NCBI RefSeq assembly: GCF_030718995.1
Contig: NZ_CP132204.1
Coordinates: forward strand, 558,001 to 622,000
Reading direction: 5' to 3'
Origin: Arthrobacter oryzae
GTDB taxonomy: Bacteria > Actinomycetota > Actinomycetes > Actinomycetales > Micrococcaceae
Length of the DNA stretch: 64,000 nucleotides
The translations under genes were made by a program, and so were the position numbers. The notes beneath the pieces were generated by a model, which did no database searches, was not told the DNA's origin, and saw only the letters and a list, made by a program, of their open reading frames with translations. This document shows, in pieces, positions 33,941 to 42,171 of the stretch (positions are counted from its first letter, which is position 1; every line of letters starts with the position of its first letter).

Positions 33941-35377
33941 ATGTCCGGCAGGCGCAACACCAGTTCCCCCGGAAGCCCACGGTGCTTCCGGCGGGGGCTG
34001 GTGCTGTTTCACCGCCGGTTTGGCCGGGGCATCCTGGCGGGCGCCGCCATGATGGCCACGGCCCTCCTGGGCGCTACGGCCGCGGCCGCCTACTGGCCAG
34101 GAATAGGTACGGGGAATACGACGGCGGCTGTCGCCACCCTCGCCCCACCCACCGGTGTGACGGTACCGGCTGCCAGCGCTACCAACGTTGCCGTGAGCTG
34201 GACCGCATCGGGGGGAGTCATCGCACCCACCGGCTACTACGTTGCCCGCATAGCCGACGCCACTTCAATTCCGGCTTGCGGCAGCAGCCCCTCTGCCCTC
34301 ATCACCGGCACCAGCTGCGAGGACTCCTCCGTTCCGGACGGCACGTACAAGTACGTCGTTACGGCAGTGCACCGCACCTGGACAGCGGTCAGCACCGCAA
34401 GTGGAAACGTCATCGTCAACAACATGGACACCATCAATTTCTCAACCCAGCCGGCCGGTAGTACAACGGCAGGCTCTTCCCTACAAGCCTTAACAGTGGA
34501 GCTTCGGACTGCCTTGGGGCTCAAATTAATGAAGCCCGGCGTCCAAGTGACTATCGGCATGGGAAACAATCCGGGCGGCGGCACCCTGGCCGGCACTCTG
34601 ACCGCCACCACGAACCTGTTCGGTGAGGCCACGTTCACCGGACTCTCCGTGGACAAAGCCGGCAGCGGCTACAGCCTGCTCGCTTCCAGCCCGGGATACG
34701 CGGGCGCCGGGAGCAGCAGTTTCGCCATCACCGCGGCCGCGGCCAGCAAGCTGGTGATCACCAACGCCGCGCCGCCCAGCGGTTCAGCTTCCGCGGTTGC
34801 CAATATCGGTCCCGTCACGGTGGAGCGCCAGGACGCCTACGGAAATCCCGTAGCCACAGGCGGCACCGCGCTCACTCTTACGCTCAGCTCGGATTCCAGC
34901 GGGACCACGGTCTTCGCCGCAACGGCAGGCGGCGCAGCCGTCGGCACTGTGGCCATCCAAGCGGGCGCCTCCTCGGCGTCGTTCTTCTATGGCGACACCA
35001 AGTCCGGGTCGCACGGCATCGCCGCAACCTCGACATATCTGGGCACGGCGACGACCCAAGTCATGGTGACAGCGGCAGCTGCCGCCAAGTTGACTTTCGG
35101 ACAGCAGCCTACGAATACGGCCGCGGGCCAGAAGATTGCGCCCTTTACGGTGCTGGTGCTTGACCAGTTTGGAAACCTGCAAACTTCAAGCAACGCCGCA
35201 GTGACCATAGACAAGACCGCCAAGCGGGGCAACCTGGGCGGAACCCTGATCCAGGGCGCGGTCGGGGGCGTGGCCACCTTCAGCGAACTCTCCGCCAACC
35301 CGGCCGGTACATATACGCTGATCGCCACGAGCCCCGGACTCGTTTCCGTAACCAGCTCGGCGTTCACGGCGGGCTAA
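33941..35377 (+). CDS. Ig-like/FnIII surface protein (478 aa)
   Basis: An exported protein with a basic N-terminus, a signal/anchor helix (about 30-55, ending TAAAAYWPG), then a fibronectin-III-like domain (about 60-165) and repeated Ig-like/invasin-type segments. Three copies of a FSTQPAGS/FGQQPTNT-type domain start can be seen, each followed by a VTVERQDAYGNP- or VLVLDQFGN-like strand. These are typical of bacterial surface adhesin stalks. The AYW at the signal end matches the small protein upstream, so both may use the same signal peptidase. The ATG at 33941 was preferred to a GTG six bases upstream because of the AGAAGG ribosome site. The binding partner is unknown. Confidence 0.75.
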   Translation: MSGRRNTSSPGSPRCFRRGLVLFHRRFGRGILAGAAMMATALLGATAAAAYWPGIGTGNTTAAVATLAPPTGVTVPAASATNVAVSWTASGGVIAPTGYYVARIADATSIPACGSSPSALITGTSCEDSSVPDGTYKYVVTAVHRTWTAVSTASGNVIVNNMDTINFSTQPAGSTTAGSSLQALTVELRTALGLKLMKPGVQVTIGMGNNPGGGTLAGTLTATTNLFGEATFTGLSVDKAGSGYSLLASSPGYAGAGSSSFAITAAAASKLVITNAAPPSGSASAVANIGPVTVERQDAYGNPVATGGTALTLTLSSDSSGTTVFAATAGGAAVGTVAIQAGASSASFFYGDTKSGSHGIAATSTYLGTATTQVMVTAAAAAKLTFGQQPTNTAAGQKIAPFTVLVLDQFGNLQTSSNAAVTIDKTAKRGNLGGTLIQGAVGGVATFSELSANPAGTYTLIATSPGLVSVTSSAFTAG

Positions 35378-35424
35378 CGCCTCGAAGCGTCCGAGGGGCG
35401 GCTCGGCCATGATTGCCGCCTTGG

Positions 35425-35982
35425 TTAGGACACGGAGTACGTCAGCGTTGCAGTGTACGTGTCCACCATGGCGTCTTCGGGCACATTAACCCTCAGTTCC
35501 GCGTTCCAGCTAGCGGCATTGTTGCCAGACACGCCGGCGGCAGCCTGAATAACGCGGGGCATTGAGAGATCGGTTGCCGAGGATGCCGTCACGGCTGCGG
35601 TGCCGGTGGTTGTTGCCGCCGTCGGCGTGTAGGCGGCTCCGGCGGCGGAAAGACGGTCTCCGGTCGTTGTGCCTGTGAAGTCGGTAAGGGTAACCGTGGC
35701 ACTCCAGCCGATGGTCCCGGCGCGATTGTCAGCAACCGTAATGTCGCGGATTGTGACGGCGGCGTCGACGCCGGGATCGGGAACAGCAAGGGCTACAACT
35801 GCAGGAGCAGAACTGAGGCCCAGCGAACCTGACGTAACGGTGACGGTGGCCCGGCTGTCCGCCGCGGTAGCCGGCAGCGCCGGCCCGGCAACCGTCGCCG
35901 CCGAGCAGACAAAGGCAAGTGACGCGCGGAGAATCCTGGAAAGCCCGGGGGCACCCCGCCTGGAGCAAGCCTGTGGTTGCAT
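35425..35982 (-). CDS. WxL-like surface protein
   Basis: A 185-residue protein with a signal peptide (about 1-42) and a C-terminal domain resembling WxL cell-wall-binding proteins: GWSATVTLTDF in the middle and the closing VDTYTATLTYSVS. A second Trp (SWNAEL) marks the second motif. In both positions the third residue is Ala rather than Leu. WxL proteins in Firmicutes attach non-covalently to peptidoglycan with DUF916 partners. It is a paralogue of the gene at 36451, which is divergent from it, and a DUF916-type gene lies nearby, so the assignment is supported by context. Confidence 0.72.
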   Translation of the reverse strand: MQPQACSRRGAPGLSRILRASLAFVCSAATVAGPALPATAADSRATVTVTSGSLGLSSAPAVVALAVPDPGVDAAVTIRDITVADNRAGTIGWSATVTLTDFTGTTTGDRLSAAGAAYTPTAATTTGTAAVTASSATDLSMPRVIQAAAGVSGNNAASWNAELRVNVPEDAMVDTYTATLTYSVS

Positions 35983-36450
35983 GAGAGCCCCCGAGTCCTG
36001 GTGAGGCCTGGGGCTGGCAGTCCCAGCCCGGGCGCTTCACAGATTTATCATCTGCGGACTCTGACGGTGAGACCTACGGAGACCGTTGATTTCAGGCTGT
36101 CATGCGGCATTATGCCGCGACAACACTCGCCGGTACCCGACTTTCACCTTAAAGGAGTGGGCAAAAGTACTTGGGTTCAAGCAGGGTACTCGCGTGCAAG
36201 ACCCACAGGCCTGCCATGGGAAACCACATGAAGAAGCGCAGTTGCCGCAGGATCGCCACAACTCCCAGACAGTCGGCTGAGGATTATCCCAGTTTATCCA
36301 TAGGATGGATGAATTCGGCCAGAGCTGCGGCTACTTTGGATTTACCGGGGAAACCTGCTGGGGATCCCGCAGCATCGTCTAGAAGCAGGCGAATGGTCCT
36401 TGCCCGGGAAAATCCACGAAACATCCTCACCGAAGCAAAGGTCTCAACCC
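35983..36450. promoter_or_regulatory. 468-bp divergent leader between two WxL-like genes; possible structured RNA
   Basis: No coding sequence was recognised. In the plus direction about 36150-36260 contains GGGCAA, a small AGTAC/GTACT stem, then GTGCAAGACCCACAGGCC and CGCAGTTGCCG. The order loosely recalls conserved blocks of the c-di-GMP-I (GEMM) riboswitch (GGGCAAACC, GCAAAGCC, GGTTACCG), but none matches exactly. ATCCAT-AGG-ATGGAT near 36297-36311 is a perfect palindrome. The length suggests a long 5' leader for the gene at 36451. Confidence 0.35.
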
Positions 36451-36975
36451 ATGCGACACATCACCCGTGTATCCCTCGCCATCGCCGCCTCCGCCACCCT
36501 GGCCGGCTCCCTCGCCCTTCCGGCCTCCGCCGCCGACACGACTGCAACGTCTGCAACCGTCCAGATCGAGGCCGGCTCCCTGGCCATCTCTGCTCCGCTC
36601 GGCGCGAGCCTCAGCGCTCTGACTCCCGGCGGAAGTGCTGCTGCAACACTGACCGGTATTGAGGTCATCGATACCCGCGCCGGCACCGGTAACTGGGCCG
36701 CTTCAGTCGCCCTGACCGATTTCGTCGGAGCGACCCCCACCAACATCATCCCGGCGACCGCCGCCACCTACACCCCTGCTGTCGCAGTTGAAAGCGGGAC
36801 CTCCACCGTTGCTCCGAGCACGCAGTCGGATCTGACTGTGGCTAAGCCGGTCCAGTCAGCAACCGGGGTAGTTGGCAACAACACCGCCACGTGGGATGCC
36901 AGCCTCAGCGTAATCGCGCCGCCGAACGCGTTGGCCGACGTCTACACGGCGACGCTGACCCACTCGGTCCTCTAA
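36451..36975 (+). CDS. WxL-like surface protein, paralogue of the divergent gene
   Basis: A 174-residue exported protein with a signal peptide ending near Ala28 and a WxL-like domain: NWAASVALTDF near the middle, TWDASLSV further on, and the closing ADVYTATLTHSVL. It aligns along its length with the protein encoded at 35425-35982. The ATG at 36451 has AAAGG about 9 nt upstream and starts the signal peptide. It is followed by a strong hairpin and then the DUF916-type gene on the same strand, consistent with a WxL surface complex. Confidence 0.75.
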   Translation: MRHITRVSLAIAASATLAGSLALPASAADTTATSATVQIEAGSLAISAPLGASLSALTPGGSAAATLTGIEVIDTRAGTGNWAASVALTDFVGATPTNIIPATAATYTPAVAVESGTSTVAPSTQSDLTVAKPVQSATGVVGNNTATWDASLSVIAPPNALADVYTATLTHSVL

Positions 36976-36994
36976 ACCGGACACCCACAAAATG

Positions 36995-37048
36995 AACCGG
37001 GTTCCGGGGTGCCTGCCATGCGGGGGGCACCCCGGAACGGCCCCGGTT
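36995..37048 (+). terminator. Strong hairpin between wxl and DUF916 genes (attenuator-like)
   Basis: GTTCCGGGGTGCC at 37001-37013 pairs perfectly with 37026-37038, and AACCGG (36995-37000) with CCGGTT (37043-37048). There is no T-tract, and the next gene begins 40 bp later on the same strand. The hairpin may protect the upstream message or cause partial termination so that the surface protein is made in excess of its anchor partner. Confidence 0.65.
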
Positions 37049-37087
37049 CCCGGCAGTCATACTTCCCTACGAACCCGAGGTCCCGTT

Positions 37088-38182
37088 TTGCGCTTCCTGA
37101 TGACTGTGTTTGCGATGATCCTCCTCGCACTCTCCCAAGCCGGCGCCGCCACTGCAGCGCCCGTGGCAGGTCTGCCTGTAGCCACGCCGTTGACCGCCAC
37201 GCCTGCCCCGACGCCCGCACCCGGAGGAGTTGGTATCCGGCTGCTCGATATCCCGGCGAGCACTAAGGATGATCCCCGTGCGCGGACCTACATCATTGAC
37301 CGGCTCGCACCCGGCAGCGAGATCAGCCGCCGCATCCAAGTGGAGAACAACACCCGCGCCGCACAGTCCGTGCGTCTCTACTCCGGCGCAGCGCACATCG
37401 ACGGCGGATCTTTCATCGGCGAAGACGCCGGCGTCAAGAACGATCTCAGCACTTGGACAACAGTCGCCCAACCGCAGGTCGAGCTTGCGGCAGGGGCATC
37501 GGCCGAGGTCCTGGTTACGATCAAGGTTCCCTCTGACGCCGCAGAAGGGGAGCAGTACGGTGCAATCTGGGCCGAAGTCCGGAGCGCGGGCGGTAAGGGT
37601 GGCGTCGTGCAGGCGAACAGGGCAGGCATCCGTGTCTACCTCTCCGTCGGTCCCGGCAACGGCAAACCGGCCGACTTTACTATCTCGGCCCTGACCCCTG
37701 CCCGTGGTGCCGAGGGCAACCCGCAGCTCAGCGCCCTGGTGACCAACACCGGCGGCCGGGCTCTGGACGTCTCGGGCGAACTCAGCCTCACAGCCGGGCC
37801 GGGAGGGCTCTCCGCCGGGCCGTTTGCCGTCCAGCAGGCCACCACCATCGCGCCCGGTAACTCCCAGAATGTCACCTTCACGCTGCCCGGGGAGGTCCCC
37901 AACGGCCCCTGGACTGCCCAGGTTCGGCTCAAGAGCGGCCTGCTGGAACGCCAGGCATCCGCGCCGGTCACGTTCCCGGATGCCGGCCCCGGAGAAGCTG
38001 TTACGCCCGTTCAGGGGGACGGCGATGAGTGGCTGCCCCTCATCGCCATAGCGGGCACCATCCTTGTCCTCCTCGCCCTTGGTATCTTCCTCTTCCTTGC
38101 GAGGCGCAAGCGCCGACGCCTGGACACCCCGGCCCCCGGCACTCGCCGCAGCCAGCGTCAGAACGCCAATGTCACCCGATAG
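37088..38182 (+). CDS. WxL-interacting protein (DUF916/DUF3324-type)
   Basis: A protein of 364 residues: a signal peptide, two beta-sandwich domains (about 45-170 and 175-300), one C-terminal membrane helix, and a basic tail RRKRRR. The N-terminal domain has the DUF916 traits ARTYIIDRLAPGSEI and NNTRAAQSVRLYSGAA; the second resembles DUF3324 (LSALVTNTGGRALDVSGEL). Such proteins bind WxL-domain proteins at the wall-membrane interface in Firmicutes. I chose a TTG start at 37088 because GAGG lies about 8 nt upstream and the product starts with a good signal peptide (MRFLMTVFAMILLAL); the ATG at 37100 is the alternative. Confidence 0.8.
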   Translation: MRFLMTVFAMILLALSQAGAATAAPVAGLPVATPLTATPAPTPAPGGVGIRLLDIPASTKDDPRARTYIIDRLAPGSEISRRIQVENNTRAAQSVRLYSGAAHIDGGSFIGEDAGVKNDLSTWTTVAQPQVELAAGASAEVLVTIKVPSDAAEGEQYGAIWAEVRSAGGKGGVVQANRAGIRVYLSVGPGNGKPADFTISALTPARGAEGNPQLSALVTNTGGRALDVSGELSLTAGPGGLSAGPFAVQQATTIAPGNSQNVTFTLPGEVPNGPWTAQVRLKSGLLERQASAPVTFPDAGPGEAVTPVQGDGDEWLPLIAIAGTILVLLALGIFLFLARRKRRRLDTPAPGTRRSQRQNANVTR

Positions 38183-38237
38183 GGGTGTCCGGGGCCTGTC
38201 CTCCCGACTTCCGAAGGCTGGCCGCGAGGACGCGGGC

Positions 38238-39719
38238 GTGGAATACCTGAAGTTCTCCGCGGTCACCGGGCGCGCTCTGCCGGGCAACCTCCACCAAAAC
38301 CCATCAGGACAACGCACGTTTGTCTGCCTGTTCGCTGCCTTGGTGGCCTTCGCGCTGGCCGCCGCGGCGGGTCTGATCCTGGTCCCCACAGCGCTGTTCC
38401 ATCATCCGGAGCTTCAGGTTGCGGCCGGAAGCCTTGCCCTGGCAGTGGTCGCCGCCACCTTATGTGGAACCTTCCACTATGTCCGCGCCACCCGCCGGGA
38501 CATGATGCTGGGCCGGGGAGCAGTGCACCTCATTGACACCGTCCTGTCCACTAGCCAGGAATGGCTCTGGGCAGTGGACGAACAGACAAACTTCACGTTC
38601 TCCAGCCGTGCCAGCCTGACGCTCCTTGGCTACACGCCGGGTGAACTGCTCGGCCAACCATGCGAGCTGGTGATGGACCTGGAGGATCTGGCCCGGGCCC
38701 AGCAGTCCATCGCGGCAGTGCACGGTACAGACGGGTCCGCCTGGGAGGGCCTGATCGTCCGCTGCCGGCATCGCGACGGCAGCCCGGTTTGGGTTGAAGC
38801 GTCCGGAAGGGTCCGCCGCTCTGCAGACGGCACACGTGCCGGGTCCGAAGGGACCAGCCGGCGCCTGGCACCCAGTACCGCGAAGGAAGCTGCCACGAAC
38901 GCCAGCAGAACGCGCATCCGGGACATTATCAGCCAGCAGCGGCTGCTGACCGCATTCCAGCCGATTCATGATATTTCCGCCGGGCGTGTTATCGGCGTTG
39001 AGGCGCTCTCACGGTTCGTGGACGACGACGGCGCCAGCGCCGACTCCTGGTTCCAGGAGGCCCTCGCGGTGGGGTGTGCGACGGAGTTGGAGTTCGCGGC
39101 CCTGGAGACTGGCCTCAAGGCTGCCGAACAGCTGCCCTTGAACCTCTATGTTTCCCTGAATATCTCCCCGGAGACCTGCTTGGACCCCCGGCTGCCCGGG
39201 CTATTAGGTGACTCGCCCGTACCTTCGGACCGTATTGTCCTGGAACTGACTGAACGTCTCCAAGTCGAGGACTACGGCCCGCTTGCCGCGGCGCTGGAAC
39301 CCTTGCGGCGCCGCGGCGTCCGCATCGCCGTGGACGATGCCGGCTCGGGGTTCGCCTCCATGCGCCATATCCTTCGTCTCCGGCCGGACATCATCAAACT
39401 GGACCGCAGCCTCATCGCCGGAATCTCGGACCACGCCGGACAACACGCCCTCGGCGCAGCAATGGTGGAATTCGCGAAACAGATCAATGCCACGATCGTG
39501 GCCGAAGGCATCGAAACGACCGACGAACTCGCGGCCGTCACTCGTCTCGGAATGTTTGCCGCTCAGGGCTACCTGCTCGGCAGGCCCTCTATCCAGCCAG
39601 CGGACTGGGCATCATGGCTGCCGGAGGATAACGCTGTCGGCAGCTCCGCACATCAAAATCGCCCAAAAACCTCCACGAGGTCCCTGGACGGAGGCCGCAT
39701 TCATGACACTCGGAGGTAG
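38238..39719 (+). CDS. Membrane PAS-EAL protein, probable c-di-GMP phosphodiesterase
   Basis: A protein of about 493 residues. Two membrane helices near the N-terminus are followed by a PAS-like sensor domain (WLWAVDEQTNFTFSSRA) and an EAL domain in the C-terminal half. EAL residues are present: the signature in GVEALSRF, Asn in LNISPE, the ELTER Glu, AVDDAGSGFASM, KLDRSLI, and AEGIET. The degenerate GGDEF domain often found before EAL is absent. The enzyme is likely to hydrolyse c-di-GMP. The GTG at 38238 (AGG upstream) gives a sensible N-terminus; an ATG at 38169 overlapping the DUF916 gene is also possible. The position after the WxL genes suggests control of surface attachment. Confidence 0.8.
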   Translation: MEYLKFSAVTGRALPGNLHQNPSGQRTFVCLFAALVAFALAAAAGLILVPTALFHHPELQVAAGSLALAVVAATLCGTFHYVRATRRDMMLGRGAVHLIDTVLSTSQEWLWAVDEQTNFTFSSRASLTLLGYTPGELLGQPCELVMDLEDLARAQQSIAAVHGTDGSAWEGLIVRCRHRDGSPVWVEASGRVRRSADGTRAGSEGTSRRLAPSTAKEAATNASRTRIRDIISQQRLLTAFQPIHDISAGRVIGVEALSRFVDDDGASADSWFQEALAVGCATELEFAALETGLKAAEQLPLNLYVSLNISPETCLDPRLPGLLGDSPVPSDRIVLELTERLQVEDYGPLAAALEPLRRRGVRIAVDDAGSGFASMRHILRLRPDIIKLDRSLIAGISDHAGQHALGAAMVEFAKQINATIVAEGIETTDELAAVTRLGMFAAQGYLLGRPSIQPADWASWLPEDNAVGSSAHQNRPKTSTRSLDGGRIHDTRR

Positions 39720-40089
39720 CACCGTGGGCGGGGACCTGCCCTTGCTGGATCCCACCGTCCTTCGCGATCTGGAGGAACAGCTGGGCGGCCCGGAAATCGT
39801 CTTCGCTTTTGCCCGGGATTACGCCAGTCTGTGGATCCAGCGGCACCAAAAGATAGCGGCCGCGGTGAAGCGTGCGGACCGTGATCAAGCCCTTGACGCG
39901 GTAATCAGCCTGAAAGTCTCGTCTGCCATGGCCGGCGGAACGCGCATCACCTGGCTCGCAGAGGCACTTGAGGCACTCATACGCGCCGGGGACTTCTCGG
40001 CCGGACTGACGCTTTTGGGGGCCGTCAAATACCAGGGCTCTGCAACCGTGGAGGAACTGCAGAGCACCTACCTCATGAGCGCCGGTTAG
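39703..40089 (+). CDS. Hpt-like protein lacking the phosphoacceptor histidine
   Basis: A 128-residue, mostly helical protein laid out like a histidine phosphotransfer domain. The motif normally HxLKGSS reads ISLKVSS (68-74): His is Ile68 and the following Gly is Val72, so it cannot carry a phosphate in the usual way. The surrounding helices (DYASLWIQRHQKIAAAVK, ITWLAEALEALIRAG) keep the family spacing. It has a GGAGG ribosome site and overlaps the end of the EAL gene by 17 bp. It may act as a non-phosphorylated binding partner of a receiver such as the one encoded head-on next to it. Confidence 0.65.
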   Translation: MTLGGSTVGGDLPLLDPTVLRDLEEQLGGPEIVFAFARDYASLWIQRHQKIAAAVKRADRDQALDAVISLKVSSAMAGGTRITWLAEALEALIRAGDFSAGLTLLGAVKYQGSATVEELQSTYLMSAG

Positions 40090-40484
40090 CCGCCAAAGCC
40101 TGCAGCGATCTCCGGCCTTGCCCGGCGCAACATGGCCGATATCCGAGCCCGCAGTTCCTGTGGCCGGAATGGTTTGGTGATGAAGTCGTCGGCTCCGCCT
40201 TGCAGGGCTGCCAGCTGGTCAGCTTCCTCAGTCCTGCCCGTGAGGACCACAACGTAGGCGGTGCTGAACTGTCGGATGCGCCGCAGAACCTCGAGCCCGT
40301 CAATGTCCGGAAGCCCGATATCCAAAATCACCACCATGGGTTGTTTATCCCTGACGGCTTCCACTCCCTCGCGGCCGTCCGAGGCTGTATGGACTGCAAA
40401 TCCGCCCTGGAGAAACAAGGCCTCCAAAAGGTTGCGCACGTCGTCGTCGTCTTCTATGACTACAGCCACGCTTGGATCGCTCAT
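40086..40484 (-). CDS. Single-domain response regulator receiver
   Basis: A 132-residue CheY-like receiver without an output domain. The acidic pocket is in IEDDDDVRN, the phosphoacceptor is Asp55 in ILDIGLPD, the switch Thr/Ser is in VVLTGR (Thr82), and Lys104 lies in FITKPF. It ends head-on with the Hpt-like gene, their stops overlapping by a few bases. The ATG at 40484 with GAGGG upstream was chosen over a TTG five codons earlier. Being output-less, it probably signals by protein contact; its kinase is not in the window. Confidence 0.85.
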   Translation of the reverse strand: MSDPSVAVVIEDDDDVRNLLEALFLQGGFAVHTASDGREGVEAVRDKQPMVVILDIGLPDIDGLEVLRRIRQFSTAYVVVLTGRTEEADQLAALQGGADDFITKPFRPQELRARISAMLRRARPEIAAGFGG

Positions 40485-40607
40485 GGCACCCTCACTCAAG
40501 TGGGCAGTCCGCGCTGGCCCAGCACCACCGCGGCGTACATGCCACAGTTTCCAAGCTACAAGGAACGGGTCCGTTTGCCTACCCCTCCGGAGGTGCCCTG
40601 GTTCGGG

Positions 40608-40727
40608 CTATCCCCGGAACAGCGCCACAGCCACGACGCCCGCGGTCACCACGAGGAGTACGCCGAGCAGCACGTAGCCGCGCCATTTGGGGCCGGAGCG
40701 GTGCGGGTTGATATCTACATAGGGCAT
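40608..40727 (-). CDS. Small membrane protein (39 aa)
   Basis: A 39-residue protein: a polar start (MPYVDINPHRSGPKWRGY) followed by one membrane helix and a short FRG tail. Its ATG overlaps the TAA of the upstream 45-aa gene (TAATG), so the two are translationally coupled. Codon use is GC-rich at third positions like real genes nearby. It may be a subunit or regulator of a membrane complex; nothing identifies which. Confidence 0.7.
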   Translation of the reverse strand: MPYVDINPHRSGPKWRGYVLLGVLLVVTAGVVAVALFRG

Positions 40728-40864
40728 TACGGGCGCACCTTCACAGGAACGGGCTTCGCTGCGGAGCCGCGCTTAAGGCGGAGCGCAACGTACAAAGCGG
40801 TAAACGGAATGACCAGGGTTCCCATCAGGGCACAGAGCGCCACGGCATAATCGGTCAGGGACAT
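40727..40864 (-). CDS. Small membrane protein (45 aa)
   Basis: A 45-residue protein with one membrane helix (about residues 5-30, including ALMGTLVIPFTALYVAL) and a basic tail rich in Lys, Arg and Pro. GGAGG lies 7 nt before the ATG. It is the first gene of a two-gene unit with the 39-aa membrane protein, sharing the TAATG junction. Both belong to the size class of accessory subunits of respiratory or transport complexes, but no such complex is adjacent. Function unknown. Confidence 0.72.
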   Translation of the reverse strand: MSLTDYAVALCALMGTLVIPFTALYVALRLKRGSAAKPVPVKVRP

Positions 40865-40994
40865 GAGAATACCTCCAAGATGCGCCGGTGTGATCGAGGC
40901 TGGCACGCCATGTGGGACGTCATCCCACTAACAGCCGGCAACGAGCGTGAGGATCCCCCATAGTCGGATCGGTCACTACCCTAGTGGGGCGAGG

Positions 40995-41036
40995 TCAAGT
41001 TTGTCCAATTCCGTAAACCCCTCGACAAGTCTTGTC
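40995..41036. promoter_or_regulatory. Candidate regulator sites upstream of the small-protein genes
   Basis: GACAAGTCTTGTC at 41024-41036 is a 6-1-6 palindrome, and a related sequence GTCAAGTTTGTCC lies about 27 bp away near 40995. On the minus strand the right copy includes TTGACA, a possible -35 for the small membrane proteins. A small GTGGGA/TCCCAC hairpin lies at 40912-40928 nearer the genes. Confidence 0.45.
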
Positions 41037-41048
41037 AACTAGCGGCGG

Positions 41049-41213
41049 CTAGGGCTGGAATCCGCTGGGGTCGTGCAACCCCGGGGCAAAGGTGATGCGC
41101 GGCTCCGGGGGCATGTTCTGCTGGTCCAGCCAGGATCGGGCGGGGTACGGATCATCAGCGACGATGTTCCTCGCCACAAAGCGGCGGAACGCTTCCTTAA
41201 TGGCTCTCATCAT
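41049..41213 (-). CDS. Small hypothetical protein (54 aa)
   Basis: A 54-residue soluble protein: a basic amphipathic start (MMRAIKEAFRRFVARNIV) followed by a Pro/Asp-rich tail (DDPYPARSWLDQQ, then GLHDPSGFQP). Codon use is GC-rich at third positions, supporting a real gene. The ribosome site is weak. It lies between two regulatory-looking spacers. I do not recognise a family. Confidence 0.55.
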   Translation of the reverse strand: MMRAIKEAFRRFVARNIVADDPYPARSWLDQQNMPPEPRITFAPGLHDPSGFQP

Positions 41214-41601
41214 GCACTTACGCTAAAGGCCGGCAACTCTTCTAGACAGAGTGGTCTGTACTCGTCTTTGTCGGGTTTAACCACTCGGTTAGGGCGAATT
41301 GCAGTACTTGTTTGTCACGGATTCACAAAATACCGTTAGCCGGCATTTCAGGAACGGATTTATCCCGAATTCCGCCGAGACTGAAACATTTTTCCGAGCA
41401 TCTAGCGCCGGTTTCGCGCGGAGGAGCATACTTTTAACGCCGCCCCAATCGATGGATGTTTTCCAACCGGACGGCCCATTTCACCGGCAGTGCCCACCGG
41501 GCCGGCCGGCATCCTGGCGAAGGCGGGGCATCCCGCTTCCGCGCTTCGCGTCCCTTTCCGAACACAGAAAATCTCGGGTCTCAGAGGGTTGGAAGAAGAA
41601 A
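41214..41601. other. Divergent intergenic region, partly AT-rich
   Basis: About 390 bp with no convincing gene. ACAGA-GTGG-TCTGT at 41246-41259 is a small palindrome. The stretch 41265-41375 is unusually AT-rich and likely holds promoter sequences. An open frame from 41299 runs into the next gene, but its first 100 codons do not look coding. Confidence 0.45.
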
Positions 41602-42150
41602 ATGAGGAATCGCACCACAACAGGACTGATGTCCATGGTCGCCGCGGCCGTACTGGCCGTGGGGCTGGCACCCGGCACCGCCGTCGCCCATGATGATGGC
41701 CACGGGCGCGGCGGCGACTCGGACAAGAGTGACGACTGGCGCAAGAGTTCCGAGCAGCGCAAGCTGGTACGGACCCTGCGGAGCGTCACTGCCGATTACC
41801 ACCGGCTGCAGAACGCGATCGATGACGGCTACGAGAAAGCCAGCGAATGCGTCGAAAAGGCGGACGGCAGCGGGGCCATGGGCTTCCACTACCTGAAGAA
41901 GGACCTGCTGGACGACAAGACCCAGGCCCGCAAGCCCGAGGTCCTCGTCTACATGCCCAACGATCACGGGCGCATGAAGCTGGTGGCAGTGGAGTTCCTG
42001 TCCACGGCAGCGGAGGCCCCCGAAATCGCAGGACTCGAGTTCGAGAAGGGCCCGTTCCCGGGTTCCTGGGCCCGGCACGCCTGGGTGTGGAAGGACAACC
42101 CGGACGGGATGTTCGCGGCATACAACCCCGCCCACAGCTGTCCGAAGTAG
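41602..42150 (+). CDS. Secreted protein of unknown function (182 aa)
   Basis: A 182-residue protein with a Sec signal peptide ending near VAHDD (cleavage after about Ala31), then a His/Asp-rich linker, a helical segment VTADYHRLQNAIDDGYEKAS, and a globular C-terminal part with LVYMPNDHGRMKLVAVEF and a final Cys. The two Cys in the mature part (in ASECVE and HSCPK) could pair. Similar secreted proteins occur widely in actinobacteria without known function. The ATG at 41602 has GGAAGAAG upstream. The next gene is convergent. Confidence 0.75.
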   Translation: MRNRTTTGLMSMVAAAVLAVGLAPGTAVAHDDGHGRGGDSDKSDDWRKSSEQRKLVRTLRSVTADYHRLQNAIDDGYEKASECVEKADGSGAMGFHYLKKDLLDDKTQARKPEVLVYMPNDHGRMKLVAVEFLSTAAEAPEIAGLEFEKGPFPGSWARHAWVWKDNPDGMFAAYNPAHSCPK

Positions 42151-42171
42151 AAGGGCGCAGGCAGCGGAACG

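Noticed and set aside
41299..41601. N-terminal extension of the secreted protein at 41602
   Set aside because: The extension is not coding-like, and the ribosome site and signal peptide both point to 41602.
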